From Dermanyssus gallinae (Eukaryota; Arthropoda; Arachnida; Mesostigmata; Dermanyssidae), in the NCBI GenBank assembly GCA_003439945.1, contig QVRM01005931.1:258501-322500 (forward strand): DNA of 64,000 bases, in the 5' to 3' direction. The position numbers and the translations under genes are program-made. Shown piece by piece: positions 11,052 to 22,839 of this stretch. Numbering within the stretch: the first letter of the stretch is position 1; each line of letters starts with the position of its first letter. The notes under the pieces were generated by a model that did not search any database, was not told the DNA's origin, and was given only the letters and a program-made list of their open reading frames with translations.

Positions 11052-13412
11052 ATGGGCGGAGGAAACCTGAATTTGAAGAAGTCCTGGCATCCTTCAACGC
11101 TGCGGAACCAGGAGCGAGTATGGAAGGCTCAACAGCAAGACGAGTCGGAGAAGAAAAAAATGGAGGAACTCCGGCAAGAGCTTCAGGTTCAGCGCGAGAA
11201 GGAAGAATTTCAGGTAGTTTGACAGTTATTTATAGTACAATTTATCTCCATTGTTTCTGCCGAGGCTGGCGTCCTAAATTGTAGCACACAGCTCTATGAT
11301 AAAATACCAATCTGGAAAAGCTCGACACATTCGTAGGTTGCACTTCTTATTGAACGTAAAACCTCTTCTGGGCGCGAGAATATTGCGTTAGTACAGCCGG
11401 GCAAATGTAGCTATTATCACACAATTAATAGGCGATGATTTATCAGTAGCCGCATATTGTTGTAGGCCGTAGTGAAAATAGGTATACCACATGGGGAGTA
11501 ATGACTCTACTGCCAGTAGGGCGAAAAGCTTTTAAAAGCCCGTGAAAGCATTTGGGAAGCATATAGCGCGGACTGCCTTTAGTGTGGAGTTATATTTCAC
11601 GTGCGTGGAAAGGTGAATTTCACTTTATGGAAACTGTATGAATAGCTCAGCACAGAGATTACTTAATTGACGTGACGTTTTATCGTTCTAATTCAGAAGT
11701 TTATGTTACTGAAAATCACCTGATGTCTAACGACCTCAACAACAACTAAGGCAGCTTTGTGCAGAACTTTTCGTGTGCAAAAGGGGACCACTCTCGGATT
11801 ATTTCGTAACTTTATTAGCTTTTTTCGTTTGTTCAGAAGTAGCGTCAACTATTATATTTTACGGTTTGTCGTTCGCTCTAGAAAGCAATTTCGGATTAAT
11901 TTGCATATGGTTGGACTCCTTTAGATTGTTTACTTAAAGCGTTTCCTGCTTTCCAGGTTGTTGCGGAAGAACGCGAATAGTTAGATCCAGTTTTGACGTA
12001 TCCGAGTAAAACGTTTGCTTTCTATACTACTCGCATCGACCAGCCAGTTTGCAAAATAAACTACATTTTTTTAAGGATAGCTTTTTGTTTGCTTTTAGGC
12101 TATCGCTGATCGTGCAAGCGGATCAACGGAGAAAAAGAACAAGATGGACTGGATGTACAAGGGCGTGTCTGCACTAGTAGATCGTGAGGATTATCTTATG
12201 GGTCGAAAAGTTGACAAAACGTTTGACGTTATTAAGGCCGCGGAAGAACGCGAGGACCCAAAGAAAGCCATCGAGGAGAAGTGCGAGGGACTGCCTAGCC
12301 AGCTATTTAAACAAAGCCAGTCCGAGAGCGATTTCGTGCCTGTCGATATGGCCGTGAAAGTACGGGAAGACCCACTATACATGATTAAGAAGCAAGAGTA
12401 CGAGTCGAAGAAGCTGCTGCTTAGTAATCCTGTAAAGATGAAAATGCTTCAGGAAATGATCAGCAAGGAGAAAAGCAAGAAGCACAAAAAAGGGAAAAAG
12501 AAGGAGAAGAAGAACAAGAAGAGCAAGAAACACAGGAAAGCAACGACCGAGAGCAGCAGCAGTAACGGAAATAGCAGTGTCGAAGGCAGCCCAACTCCCG
12601 AGGAGCGAGTCAAATATAGACGCGAAGTTGAAGCGTCTTGCAATGAGAAGAGACAATCGAGTTCGTCATCACGTCCGCATGGCGACAAGAGTGATGGAGC
12701 TTCTCGACGAAGCAAAGCGACGCGTACTGAAACTGAGAAAACGGATGCTGCGCGGTGGAATGATAGCGAGCGCAATAACACTCAAGCAAGTCCCACTCGC
12801 AGTCGTAGCCGACATCGGTCGCGGAGTCCGACCAGAGATCGTGATCGGCAAAAAAAAGAGGAAACAACGTCACGAAGATCCGTCAGGTCTCCAGCGAGTA
12901 GACATCGAAGCAGTCCTGCGTCGCCGAAAGAGACGTCGTCAAGCTGTCAAGCGGAAGAGCGTCCCAAAAATTCGAGTACATCTTCTGGGAGCTCAGGTAA
13001 TTATGGTCTGATTAGGGTCAAGGACACAGATAGGGATGGCGAATACGCCAAAAAGGACTATCGTCGCGTACTTGAAGATCGCAGACGCAAAGAGGAGAAA
13101 GAACGTCGCGACCTGAAGGAGCGCCTGAGGAAGCGGAGCGCTCCCAGCATGACTCAGGAAGAACGTGAAGCTCGGCTACGAGAGATGCAACAAGATGCTC
13201 ATGCTAGAGAAAAGGAGCGAGAAGCATACGTGCGAATGCACACAAAAGGAGATGCCATTGAAGTCGAAGGCTATAAAGAGGGTGGCTTCCGAGCGGCTGA
13301 GATGCTAGCCCGCGCTGTGGATGAAACGAATGTTGAGCGACGGATCAAAAGCAACTTGAAAGGGATACAACGCGGCGGTCGTGGTATGGAGAGTAACTTT
13401 CTCCGAAAGTAG
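11052..13412 (+). CDS. CWC25: Pre-mRNA-splicing factor CWC25
   Basis: Exon 1 (11052-11213, ATG MGGGNLNLKKSWHP) joins exon 2 (12099-13412) in phase 0 across an 885-bp GT-AG intron, giving 491 residues. CWC25 is a spliceosomal protein that acts at the first catalytic step after Prp2 remodelling. The N-terminus is a CIR_N/Cwc25 domain (WHPSTLRNQERVWKAQ, then a charged coiled coil to about residue 54). Exon 2 opens with the conserved DWMYKG...REDYLMGR block (about 71-90) and VREDPLYMIKKQE. A lysine-rich stretch lies near 180-202, an Arg/Ser-rich region near 280-340, and the C-terminus ends NLKGIQRGGRGMESNFLRK, matching the family end. Start and both splice sites are well supported. Confidence 0.95.
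11214..12098 (+). other. CWC25 intron
   Basis: This intron runs from GTAGTT to TTTTAG. I see no exon, repeat family or RNA gene in it. Confidence 0.8.
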
Positions 13413-13688
13413 CAAACCGGGACTACTTCAAATTACTGCTGACCATCAACTGCGTACCATATGAAACGCTTCAGAAATTACGTTCTAAAGTCACACATTC
13501 ATTTCACGGTATATGTATATATGTATACTATCAAATAATGTTTGCCATTTAGCATATTACTTTAATGCTACTTTGTTATGTCCCGAAAAAACTTGGCAGG
13601 TTGCTAAATGTAGATACCGTGCTTGTATATTCCACGCAGCATCCTCTGTTGGGACTCTAATGCAAATCAATACGCAAACACATTTTGA

Positions 13689-13694
13689 AATAAA
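13689..13694 (+). promoter_or_regulatory. Candidate polyadenylation signal AATAAA for CWC25
   Basis: This AATAAA lies about 277 nt past the CWC25 stop codon and is the nearest plus-strand hexamer I see. Confidence 0.4.
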
Positions 13695-14106
13695 CGCGTT
13701 TGTATTTAACGAGACAATTACATATTGTTTTGACTTGCTATTCGCGCTTGTATATATATATATATGTATATATATACTATATATTCGCAGGGATGACACG
13801 TGTTGATGTACTTGTTCATTGTATTGTTGCTATTTTTCGTCTCTTCTTTTTTACAGAATGGAGAAATATATAACTTTTTATTTTGCCCGCACTTTCCCAC
13901 GTTAACCCTCAGCTTTATATATATGCCTGATCTTTCAGGCAGCTCGTCAGGAGACACAATACGCGGTGTATGTATATATGTAGGTGTTCGGTTTATACCG
14001 CAACCGAACTGTTCAGCTTTCAGGGCTACTTTCTGTTTTTATGTTCCGCTTAGGTCTTTCTCATCTCCGGTCCTTACTACTGTAGGCTCTAACTGACGAC
14101 CAATAA

Positions 14107-14117
<11 letters not shown>

Positions 14118-14199
<82 letters not shown>

Positions 14200-14213
14200 C
14201 ATATATATATATA
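14118..14213. repeat. (AT)n microsatellite, about 95 bp
   Basis: An AT dinucleotide tract with a few interruptions, preceded by (CA)n. Such tracts recur throughout the window, for example at 16,322-16,352, 17,393-17,422, 28,224-28,267, 32,380-32,411 and 45,811-45,845. Confidence 0.95.
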
Positions 14214-14465
14214 AACTTAATAGCGGAAAAGTAACATTATCACCGGTGCAATTACATATACAGCCTCATCTAAGGTCACGATCATCTTAGGTGGAAATAA
14301 TCCTTGTACAAACTTGCCGGTAGATAGTTCACAATGATTGGTGCTCGGCGGTCGTTAGCGGTTTACACTAATTATGGAGTGCTTTTCCATATATTAGCTT
14401 TCAGCTGCTTCGAGTTGCGTGATTCAGATTCGGGTACATTATACACGGGGAAAGAACGTTGGACT

Positions 14466-14777
14466 TGGATTTGTTCGTGGTGGGGAGCCAGTGACAGTCG
14501 TGGCATGGCAGTGATGGTCTTCCTCTTGCGAACGTGCTCGAAGCAGCAACGTGCCAGAGTCACGGGTGACACTTTCGAGAAACACCTTCAGCACTTCACG
14601 AGTCTCTTCGCAGATGAGACCCAAGATGCACTTCACATCACCACGACGAGCGAAACGCTGCACGGAAAGTTTCGTGACATCCTGAACGGTATCACGAAAT
14701 ACTTTTCGTTCGATGACGCTTGGCGCCGCCCTTTCCGAGTCACCTACCACCCATTCTGCGACCGACCGACGAGACAT
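14466..14777 (-). pseudogene. Histone H4 pseudogene, full length, frameshifted
   Basis: On the minus strand an ATGTCTCGTCGG start (14777) is followed by a nucleotide match to the H4 N-terminus, including GGCGGCGCCAAGCGTCATCG (GAKRHR). After a frameshift it reads [12 protein letters not shown], then [18 protein letters not shown] and [13 protein letters not shown], all plainly H4. A further frameshift leads to [12 protein letters not shown], and the C-terminus decays near 14,466. Several substitutions and at least two frameshifts show it is dead. It is intronless, like all replication-dependent histone genes, but retains promoter-like sequence, so it looks like a displaced gene-cluster copy (orphon) and not a retrocopy. 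Confidence 0.85.
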
Positions 14778-14840
14778 CGCGAAGAAGATCAGTCCACGCA
14801 ACAAACACAACTAAGAATGGCAATGTTTGCTAGTCGCCCG

Positions 14841-14848
14841 TTTATATA
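14841..14848 (-). promoter_or_regulatory. Relict TATA box of the H4 pseudogene
   Basis: The minus strand reads TATATAAA 64-71 nt upstream of the pseudogene ATG, the spacing expected for a replication-dependent histone promoter with a short leader. Its survival suggests DNA-level duplication, since a retrocopy would lack it. Confidence 0.6.
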
Positions 14849-14849
14849 G

Positions 14850-16320
14850 CAACCTCAGACACGTTCCGAGCTGGTGATTGTATAGTTCTGGCTAGCCCAC
14901 CGCTTAGCACTGTGCCATAGAGCAATTTCCGACGGCGACACTCTGATTAGTGGAGAGTTTTGGCAGGCTTAGAAAGACGCCATGCTGGCGACGGTCACGT
15001 TACTCGATTCAAATCTGGGGATTGCGACGAACGTTGACCAAGATAAAAGAATAGCTAAAGGACGACAACGTATTTCGGCTGTCCATCATTATTTCATCAA
15101 TACATTTTTTTCGGTATACGAACATCAAATCCACAACGACTGTGACAAATATGCCGAATAATACCGATAACGACGAGATGATCATAACGGCAGCGCGTCT
15201 GGCGTAAGAAGAAAATCCGACCGTGAACCACAGAGATCGGTCTTGCACATATATATACATATATATAATTTATGACTGGTTGAAGAGATACGGACGAAGT
15301 TGCTGTGATAGCGACAGGGACATATCATTGATGTCCAGCCAAAATCTCCACCAAACGTTTCGAATGGTGCTTGTCGCACGCAATACAACGAGGTGGTGGA
15401 AATCGTCGTCAAAAATAACAACAACAAGAATTTGTGTGTCAACATATCTTAATCAAGTCAAAAGGGCTATCGGAGCCGACCCTATCGCGTGCCGTGAAAT
15501 AACACGTGTCACACTGTTGGCATGCACCACGCATGAGCAACAACAACTTTGCTGCATGGTGTCTGAGCATAGAGGCGATGATGTCTTTCGATAGCCGCTG
15601 CTCAAAATTCAAGAATTTAGTGCAACTTTATGTCTCTACTTAGCCGCCTGCCGTAGCGTCGTCGCCCGGCCATGGGTGTTGACGTTCGCGTAATAGGCAA
15701 TAGGATCAGTCGCCATCAGATGAATAGGTCCCTTAAAGGAAACCAAGTGAAGGTTGTGAGGGAGACCAAGGACTGGTGGATAAAGGTATAGTTCGTAAGC
15801 ACCCCCCCCCCCTATACCAGCAATTTACATCTTGTATGTTGCTACTAGTCTAGCCGGTATCTCCAACAACGGCGCACGGCTACAACAACCGAACACACAA
15901 GTAATGTTGGTCAGTCAAGGTTTCTATTCTGGTCTATTGTGTTTATGCAAGCTATGCGTTGCTGAGTTTGATTTTCGTTGCTGGCTCCGCCGGACTTTGA
16001 CCGCCGGATAAGTTCTCGATAGCATTCGTCGAATCCAGCCGTTCTTTACTTTTAAACACTAATTCCATTTTGCATACCAATTTTTGTACTAGTTTGTTAC
16101 TATTGTTGCTCTGACTGTTTCTTACAGCGTTTAAGCAATGTCGTCCATTGTTCTCAATATTTCGTTATTGTTGTTGATGAGGTCGCTGTCGTCGTCGCCG
16201 CCGTCGTTGTTTTTGTGGTTATCATTATTTTATTATTACAGCTACGACTACTATTACCATTACTACTACTACTTCTTCTATGTCACGGTCGAAGGGTGGT
16301 TTCGCTTCCCTCCTGTGTCG

Positions 16321-16358
<38 letters not shown>

Positions 16359-17391
16359 GCCCTTGCCGACGTGTATATACCGCACGTTTTGTGTCTCTGT
16401 CGGAGTGGTGCCGTTTATAGTTCAGGTGTAACAACACGCCGCCCTGTATAAGACTACAACACACGATTTTTCTTCGTATTCTGTACGAATGCTAATAATA
16501 ATAATCGTCATCATCATATTAAGAATAATAGCAGTATTAATATTAATAACAGTACTATCAAAGTATCTATCATCAGCAGCATAACTAGCTCGGTGACGAC
16601 GTACACGTTGATGGATAGTTACTGATCATGTACAAATATACAATGGTGGGTGTAGGACGCGACGCACAAATTTGACACGACCCTTCCTTCCGTGTTCGGT
16701 CAACTGGGCGAGATCTGGACAGGGCTGTTGTCCGGGTGTTGTTGCTGCTGCCGTCGCCTACACGCCTCCGGAGCGTCCTGTCAGTGGGTGGTCGGCTGCC
16801 GTAGCAGGCCGACGTCCAGGACGCAATGATGCACTGCACACAAATCAAAAACTCCGTACAGGCTATGACATACAACTGCTATATAATCCCCCTCCCTCTT
16901 CTCGCCGCGCTTCATTCATTCATTCACTCGTTCACTCAGACGCCACCTGCATCGCTGCATACATACATACACACACAAAGCCAGCCGGTCAGCCAGCCAG
17001 CCAACAGGCCAGTAGGCCCATCAGTCGCATACAACAGTCGGAGACAACATGCGCAAAAACCACATGCATGTTACAGATTGAGGGGGCACGCCTGTACGGG
17101 CGGCGCACGCACATTCTGCACTGTTGGATATCTTTTGCCGATCCGTCCGTTTTAACAACGTTTTAACATCTCATCGCTACTTCACCTCCTCCACGTACCA
17201 TGTGCATACCACATACCCTCACTCGCCTGTACATTCTTCTTTCTCATTCAACCAGTCGGTTCTGCTCTTCTGCTCATTTTTTTTCGTATGTATTTGCGCA
17301 AGAAGAGATGCACTTATCTTGTTTTTTCTTTCATTACGCTGCCAACATTACGAGGAATTATATGCACAATAGTCGGCGTTGACAGGTTCCG

Positions 17392-17426
<35 letters not shown>

Positions 17427-18720
17427 GCAGTAGTGCAGTAGTGAAGTACGATATTCGGCACTAGAGCGAAATAGGTCAGAGTGTGCACACGTCAACGGAT
17501 GTGGTCATCGTTCCCTAAGTTCTTCATTCTGTAATAATTTACAATACATAATAAAACTAAGCTCCCCCACCCCCTCTATATCGCTGCTATTCGTCTGTAT
17601 ATCTGTCTTCTCGACCTCCGCGCTAATCTAACCTATCGGCCTTACTCACACTCCCGTCCTATTCGATTTCTGATACGTTCTCTCACTGACGTTCCTTACG
17701 ATGTTCACACCCTTGCGCTAATTTTGTTTCGTTTTCTCTCCACCAGCAATCATAATGATATAAACCCACTAGTCAACTTTCGTGCGACGTAGCGTTTGCT
17801 TATGTCTAGAGACGCCTTGTCTCGTCTTGCTCGGGCATGTTTCGCCTCGCATCCCTCGGGACCTCCTAGATGTCCGCTGTCGTTTTGCCACGTCCTCTTC
17901 GTGCACGTACACCGCTTCCGAGCCACCGCTTTTCAACCGATCCTGGATCGATACGGTTGCACGATGCCAGTTGTGACGACGTGATTTGATGGTACACAAC
18001 GGCAATGATGTCGTCGATGCTACACACACGCAGATGAGACCAACCGTTTAATCCCTTGTGCACTCACCAACTCACAATTTCGACTACATGAAGTGAGACA
18101 GTAGTGTCGTCTTCTGGACGGCGGTGTACGTGGCGTTCGTTTCAGTAGCAGTAGTTGTTGTCATCAGCAACTGTAGTAGTAGTAGAAGTAGTAGGTGTTG
18201 TCCGTGGTTCCTACGTGCTTCCGCGATTTTTACCACACATGCGAGGAGGTGACCTCCAAGACCAGGTGCGGGGGGGGGGGGGGGGGGAGGCGGGACGGAG
18301 CACGGAGGCAACGAGAGACAGGCGGGCGATGTAAGAAGACGTCACAGAATGCACGCCGCTATCGGCGTTGTCGTCGTCGTCGTTGTCGTTGGCCTCTGTC
18401 AGCGCCGCCGCTTGTTGTGGTGTCGTCGTGGTTGGCTGTTCGTTAGTCGTGACCAAGCTGACGTTCGGCGTGCGTCGTGGCGCCTGCTTACTGCTAGTCC
18501 AGAAGCTAGTCGCTCAGGCGGTTCAACCCAGTTTAACCCCTCTGATCGTTTCGTCGGCTGCTGCTGTGGCTCCTACTGTTTGTTACTGTTCTTGCTGCCA
18601 TTGCAGCGGCAGCAGCGGCTGCCGTCGCCGCCGCCGCTCCTGGTGCTGCTGCTGCTGCTGGCACGACAAACGTGCCGTGACGGTTAGCGCTGGCCTCCTA
18701 CGAGCGTAAGCGTTGGTCCG
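14850..18720. other. Intergenic region without a recognised gene
   Basis: I see no conserved gene between the H4 pseudogene and the TAF5 stop. Visible items are a C10-type run near 15,801-15,811, (AT)n at 16,322-16,352 and 17,393-17,422, GTT/CTG-rich stretches near 18,140-18,200 and 18,540-18,660, and an 18-base G run at 18,270-18,287. The last kilobase probably includes the TAF5 3'UTR. Confidence 0.5.
18270..18287 (+). repeat. Poly(G)18 run
   Basis: Eighteen consecutive G residues followed by AGGCGGG. The run can in principle form a G-quadruplex, and its exact length is prone to sequencing error. It lies just downstream of TAF5, whose transcript would carry it as C18 if the 3'UTR extends this far. 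Confidence 0.9.
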
Positions 18721-19298
18721 TCAGACGGGTGAACCTGCCGCGAGCAGTAGATTCCGCCGGGTGAAGTGCAATGCCAAAATCGACGTGCTCTTCGTTGGAT
18801 AGCTGGACAGCAGCAGGCCGTCGTGGGCACCATCGGTGGCGACGCGCACCGTGGGCGGATTCGATGCCACCTCGTCGAGGTCGAACTCGCTCACCAGTTT
18901 GGAGAAGTCCCACAGCTTGACGGCGCAGTCCATCCCGCCCGACGTCAGTATGCTGCCCTCGCGCGAGAACGTCAACCGATGGATGGTGTCCGTATGACTC
19001 CAGAGGTCGGCGAGCAAATGCGCCGTCGCAACGTCCCACACAAGGATTCGGCCGCCGTTGCCCGCCGAACAGAGAAATCGGCCACATGACGAGAACGCCA
19101 GTGCGTAGATCGTCGACTTATGCCCGGTCATGTGTCGGACGCACGCGCCCGTCGACACGTCCCACAGGCGCACCGAGCGATCCGTTGAGCCCGTTGCTAC
19201 GTAGTTCGAGTTCGGATGAAATTGCACACAGTCCACATCGGCATAGTGACCTGCAAGCAAAGAGAGCATTTCAAGCGGAAACTCTCGTTAACCAATAT

Positions 19299-19363
<65 letters not shown>

Positions 19364-20672
19364 TGTCAGTTCAGACAGGGTTCATTCACGGAACTGCATA
19401 CATTCATATGCTTAGTATCTCGGTATATATATATATAAGGATGGATTTACTATTCGTTTGGCATGTATACCTAAATACATATGTCACCCTTTAGTTTCAA
19501 GGGCGCTTTAGTGGCAGCATATGCGGATATATTGAAATGTTTAGGGTTTCTGCAACAGTCCTTGGTCGCTGATCCTTAGCGGTATGGTTTATCATATATT
19601 CTCAATGCGCAACGCTTAAAGAAAATCCGACCAACAACAGGAATCGAAACCGGTGACAACCCGGCAGATAACGACTACGACTAGCGCGCTAGACCCCTAG
19701 ATATATATAAGTTCACAAATACGCCATTTCAATAACCCCACCATATCCATAGCGTCTCTCACCTGCGAAGACCCGCAGCGGCTGGTATGAGTCCGTGGCC
19801 CATAGCCGTGCCGTTCGGTCATGGCCGCATGACACGAAATAATAGCCGACAGGCGCAAACTGCACCGACCAAACGGGAAACACATGACCCTTATACGCCA
19901 CCACGTTGCACCAGGTCAATAGACACCACAGACGAATGGTGCCGTCTTCCGAGCCTGATAACAAGAAATGCTTATCCGGACTTCGGATAGTAGTAGCAAA
20001 CGTAGAAACAACTGCACGTTAGTTACAGCACCAACAACAGGAAAAACAATATAAATGCCAATAACGAAATATTATATCAAAGATTTAGTTAAGCTTGAAG
20101 GCCATATTGGGATAGCAATAAAGCATTTGGCCCATGCATAGGCAAATAAGATGACAATGCTTAACTAGATGTACACTTTTAGGAACATCGCATACAATCG
20201 TTCTTGAGTTTTCTTATATATCAATATTTGGCTATACATTTAATCGAGTGGTGTAGATAAGTGTACAAATAAATTCAGTTTAGTCAGAAAAATATATATT
20301 TTTGTTCTGTTCTACTAGATCAAGAAGTCCTGTGGTCTGCAAGCGCAGCAAAGCGCTACGACGACCAAAGGCGACCGACTTTGACGCCTCCAGCAATCGC
20401 CAGGTCCTACCTAAAGCTGAGTGAGGTCACGGGTCCCTGGTGTCCGGCAAGCACTTTGGCTTCTGATGCGCTGCGCTCGTCCATCATACGATAGAGGACG
20501 TCGTCGGCTTCGCGGTCGATCGTCTCTAATTCTGCAGCGGTCTTCATGGCCTTCAGCTTTGCTGGTGTCATTGAAAACACTTTTATCCGACTGTCCTGAA
20601 GACCAACGCCCATCATGGTTGCCTCGTCGTTTATTTCCACAGCTGTAAAAGCAAAGCGGTTTTATTTAGTCT

Positions 20673-20733
<61 letters not shown>

Positions 20734-20739
20734 TAATCT

Positions 20740-20778
<39 letters not shown>

Positions 20779-20923
20779 CGAATAAGCTATCGGACTCATA
20801 TCACCGCTATAGCTACGGTACAGTAGCACAGGGTGTTATTGTCTATGCTGTTTTTGGTATATGTCGTACATTGTAAAGAACGTAAATGTGATCGACGCAT
20901 GAACAAATATGAAACAATGTATG

Positions 20924-20965
<42 letters not shown>

Positions 20966-22790
20966 TGAATAAGTTCACTTTATTCACCAAAGTCAGCTAT
21001 AGTACGTACCCGTTGCCTGAAGGTGGCTATTGACCAGCGTATAGAAGCAGATACTGGGCAGGCTACCGGCGCCAAGTCGTACTCGTTTAGCGGCCTCTTT
21101 GAGAGCGTTAAGCCGATCAAGCTTATCCGCGTCTCGCAGCTCTGGTAGCGGTATCCGATTCGACGGCGGCGCGTTCGGATCGGCCCGGGTCTTCTTCGAC
21201 AGCGCCGAGTCTTTCTTGGCCTTCTTCTTTTTCGGCTTACCATCACCATCGTCGCCACCACCATCGTCGTCCTCCTCGACAATAATTGTTGGCTCCTAAG
21301 GTCACACAATGCCACATAATAAACAACCAACCTATATAATCCCCTATACAATATATATTGCGGCACCGCATATTGAACCAGTTTATTGTTAACATAGTAA
21401 ATTAAGACTATCGCAGATAATCTATCAGCAGTAATTATAACACACAAATTACATATAATATATCGACCTCGGCCTCCCTAAGGTACCATAAGCAGACAAC
21501 TCGGACCGTGGCACGCCACTGCTTTGAGTTGTGACTATCATATCACTAGTCATATAAAGAAACAGCGACTAGATTTTTAGGCATTGGATAGGCCTTCAAT
21601 AGAAGTTTCCCAACAGTGATCCCAGAAGGTGTCACTTCGTCGACAACCCTTTAGGTATTCTTCAACTAGCAATTCCCAATATTAAAAGCTCAGCAAATAT
21701 CAATGGCCAAATGTTTCGTGGTGTCATTGGATGGCAGTTCGCCACTAGATACACTCAGTAGCGACGCAATAGCGGCAGTTGGGTCTTTTCGTGATCTTGA
21801 TAAGATTGCGACCCTTAAGCTAAACTTCATATTACTGCCACCGTCACTTCTACTTTACCGTAATATAATACCATAATAGGTGTTTCACTTTAAAAATGTC
21901 TGACTTAGTTGAATTTGTTCAAAAGTCTAGTCTTGCCCAAATTCCTTTACTGCGGCCAGGTTTAGGCTTTTATGGTATGGTAAAAGATTTAAATGCCATT
22001 GAGAGGGTACAGGCCAAATTTATCAGACAAGTGTGAAACAAATTGGCAGACACGGGCGATAGCCTATTCTGCAAAATGCAATTGTTTGAATATGTGTAAT
22101 TATGGAAATTTCAAACTAATACTGGATTTAAATAAATTTGTCGTCCGCAGAAGACGGTCCCTTAAAACACTACATTTTATAACAAAGTGCATACTTATGC
22201 ATATATGGCCCTTGAATAAACGTGATTTTGACTTGGCCTATGTAACTCATGTACGAATGGTTAGTATTAGTATTATACCTCCTTCAAAAGTATCGGTGGT
22301 ATTTCATTTGCGCTGCTCACCTTCGGTAGTCCGTAGTAGACTTTGGCTTTATTTATTTGCTTGCTCGCCTCGCCCATGGTGCTCCCGCTGACCGCATCGA
22401 CCTGCTGTCGACTTCTGGCAATGCCTTCGTACACATCGAGGTAGATGTTTTCCTGCACAATGGTCTGCACCGTAGTGTTCTTCTTGTCCTGCAGAAAACG
22501 CTTGAGAGCATTGTACGTGTCTCGGCACATCCGCACGGTGTACTGACCCGAGCGGAAGTTCTGCATCAGCTGAGACTCCGCAATCTGATCTTTCCGATGA
22601 ATCGACTGAAGCTGCCGTATGTCCTCCTGGAAGTACTCCTCCTGCAGGGGGCCAAACCTGTTTCGACAGCATCCATAGAACAAACAGCTTCGTATTACCA
22701 CTGTGAATCATGGCGCTATTGGGAGGAGGGAATGTCCTGGTTTCATTTCTGGTTTGCTGTGGAAACATTTTATTTAACGAATTGCATATG

Positions 22791-22839
<49 letters not shown>

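Noticed and set aside
14334..14849. 171-codon plus-strand frame
   Set aside because: It lies antisense to the histone H4 pseudogene, which explains its composition.
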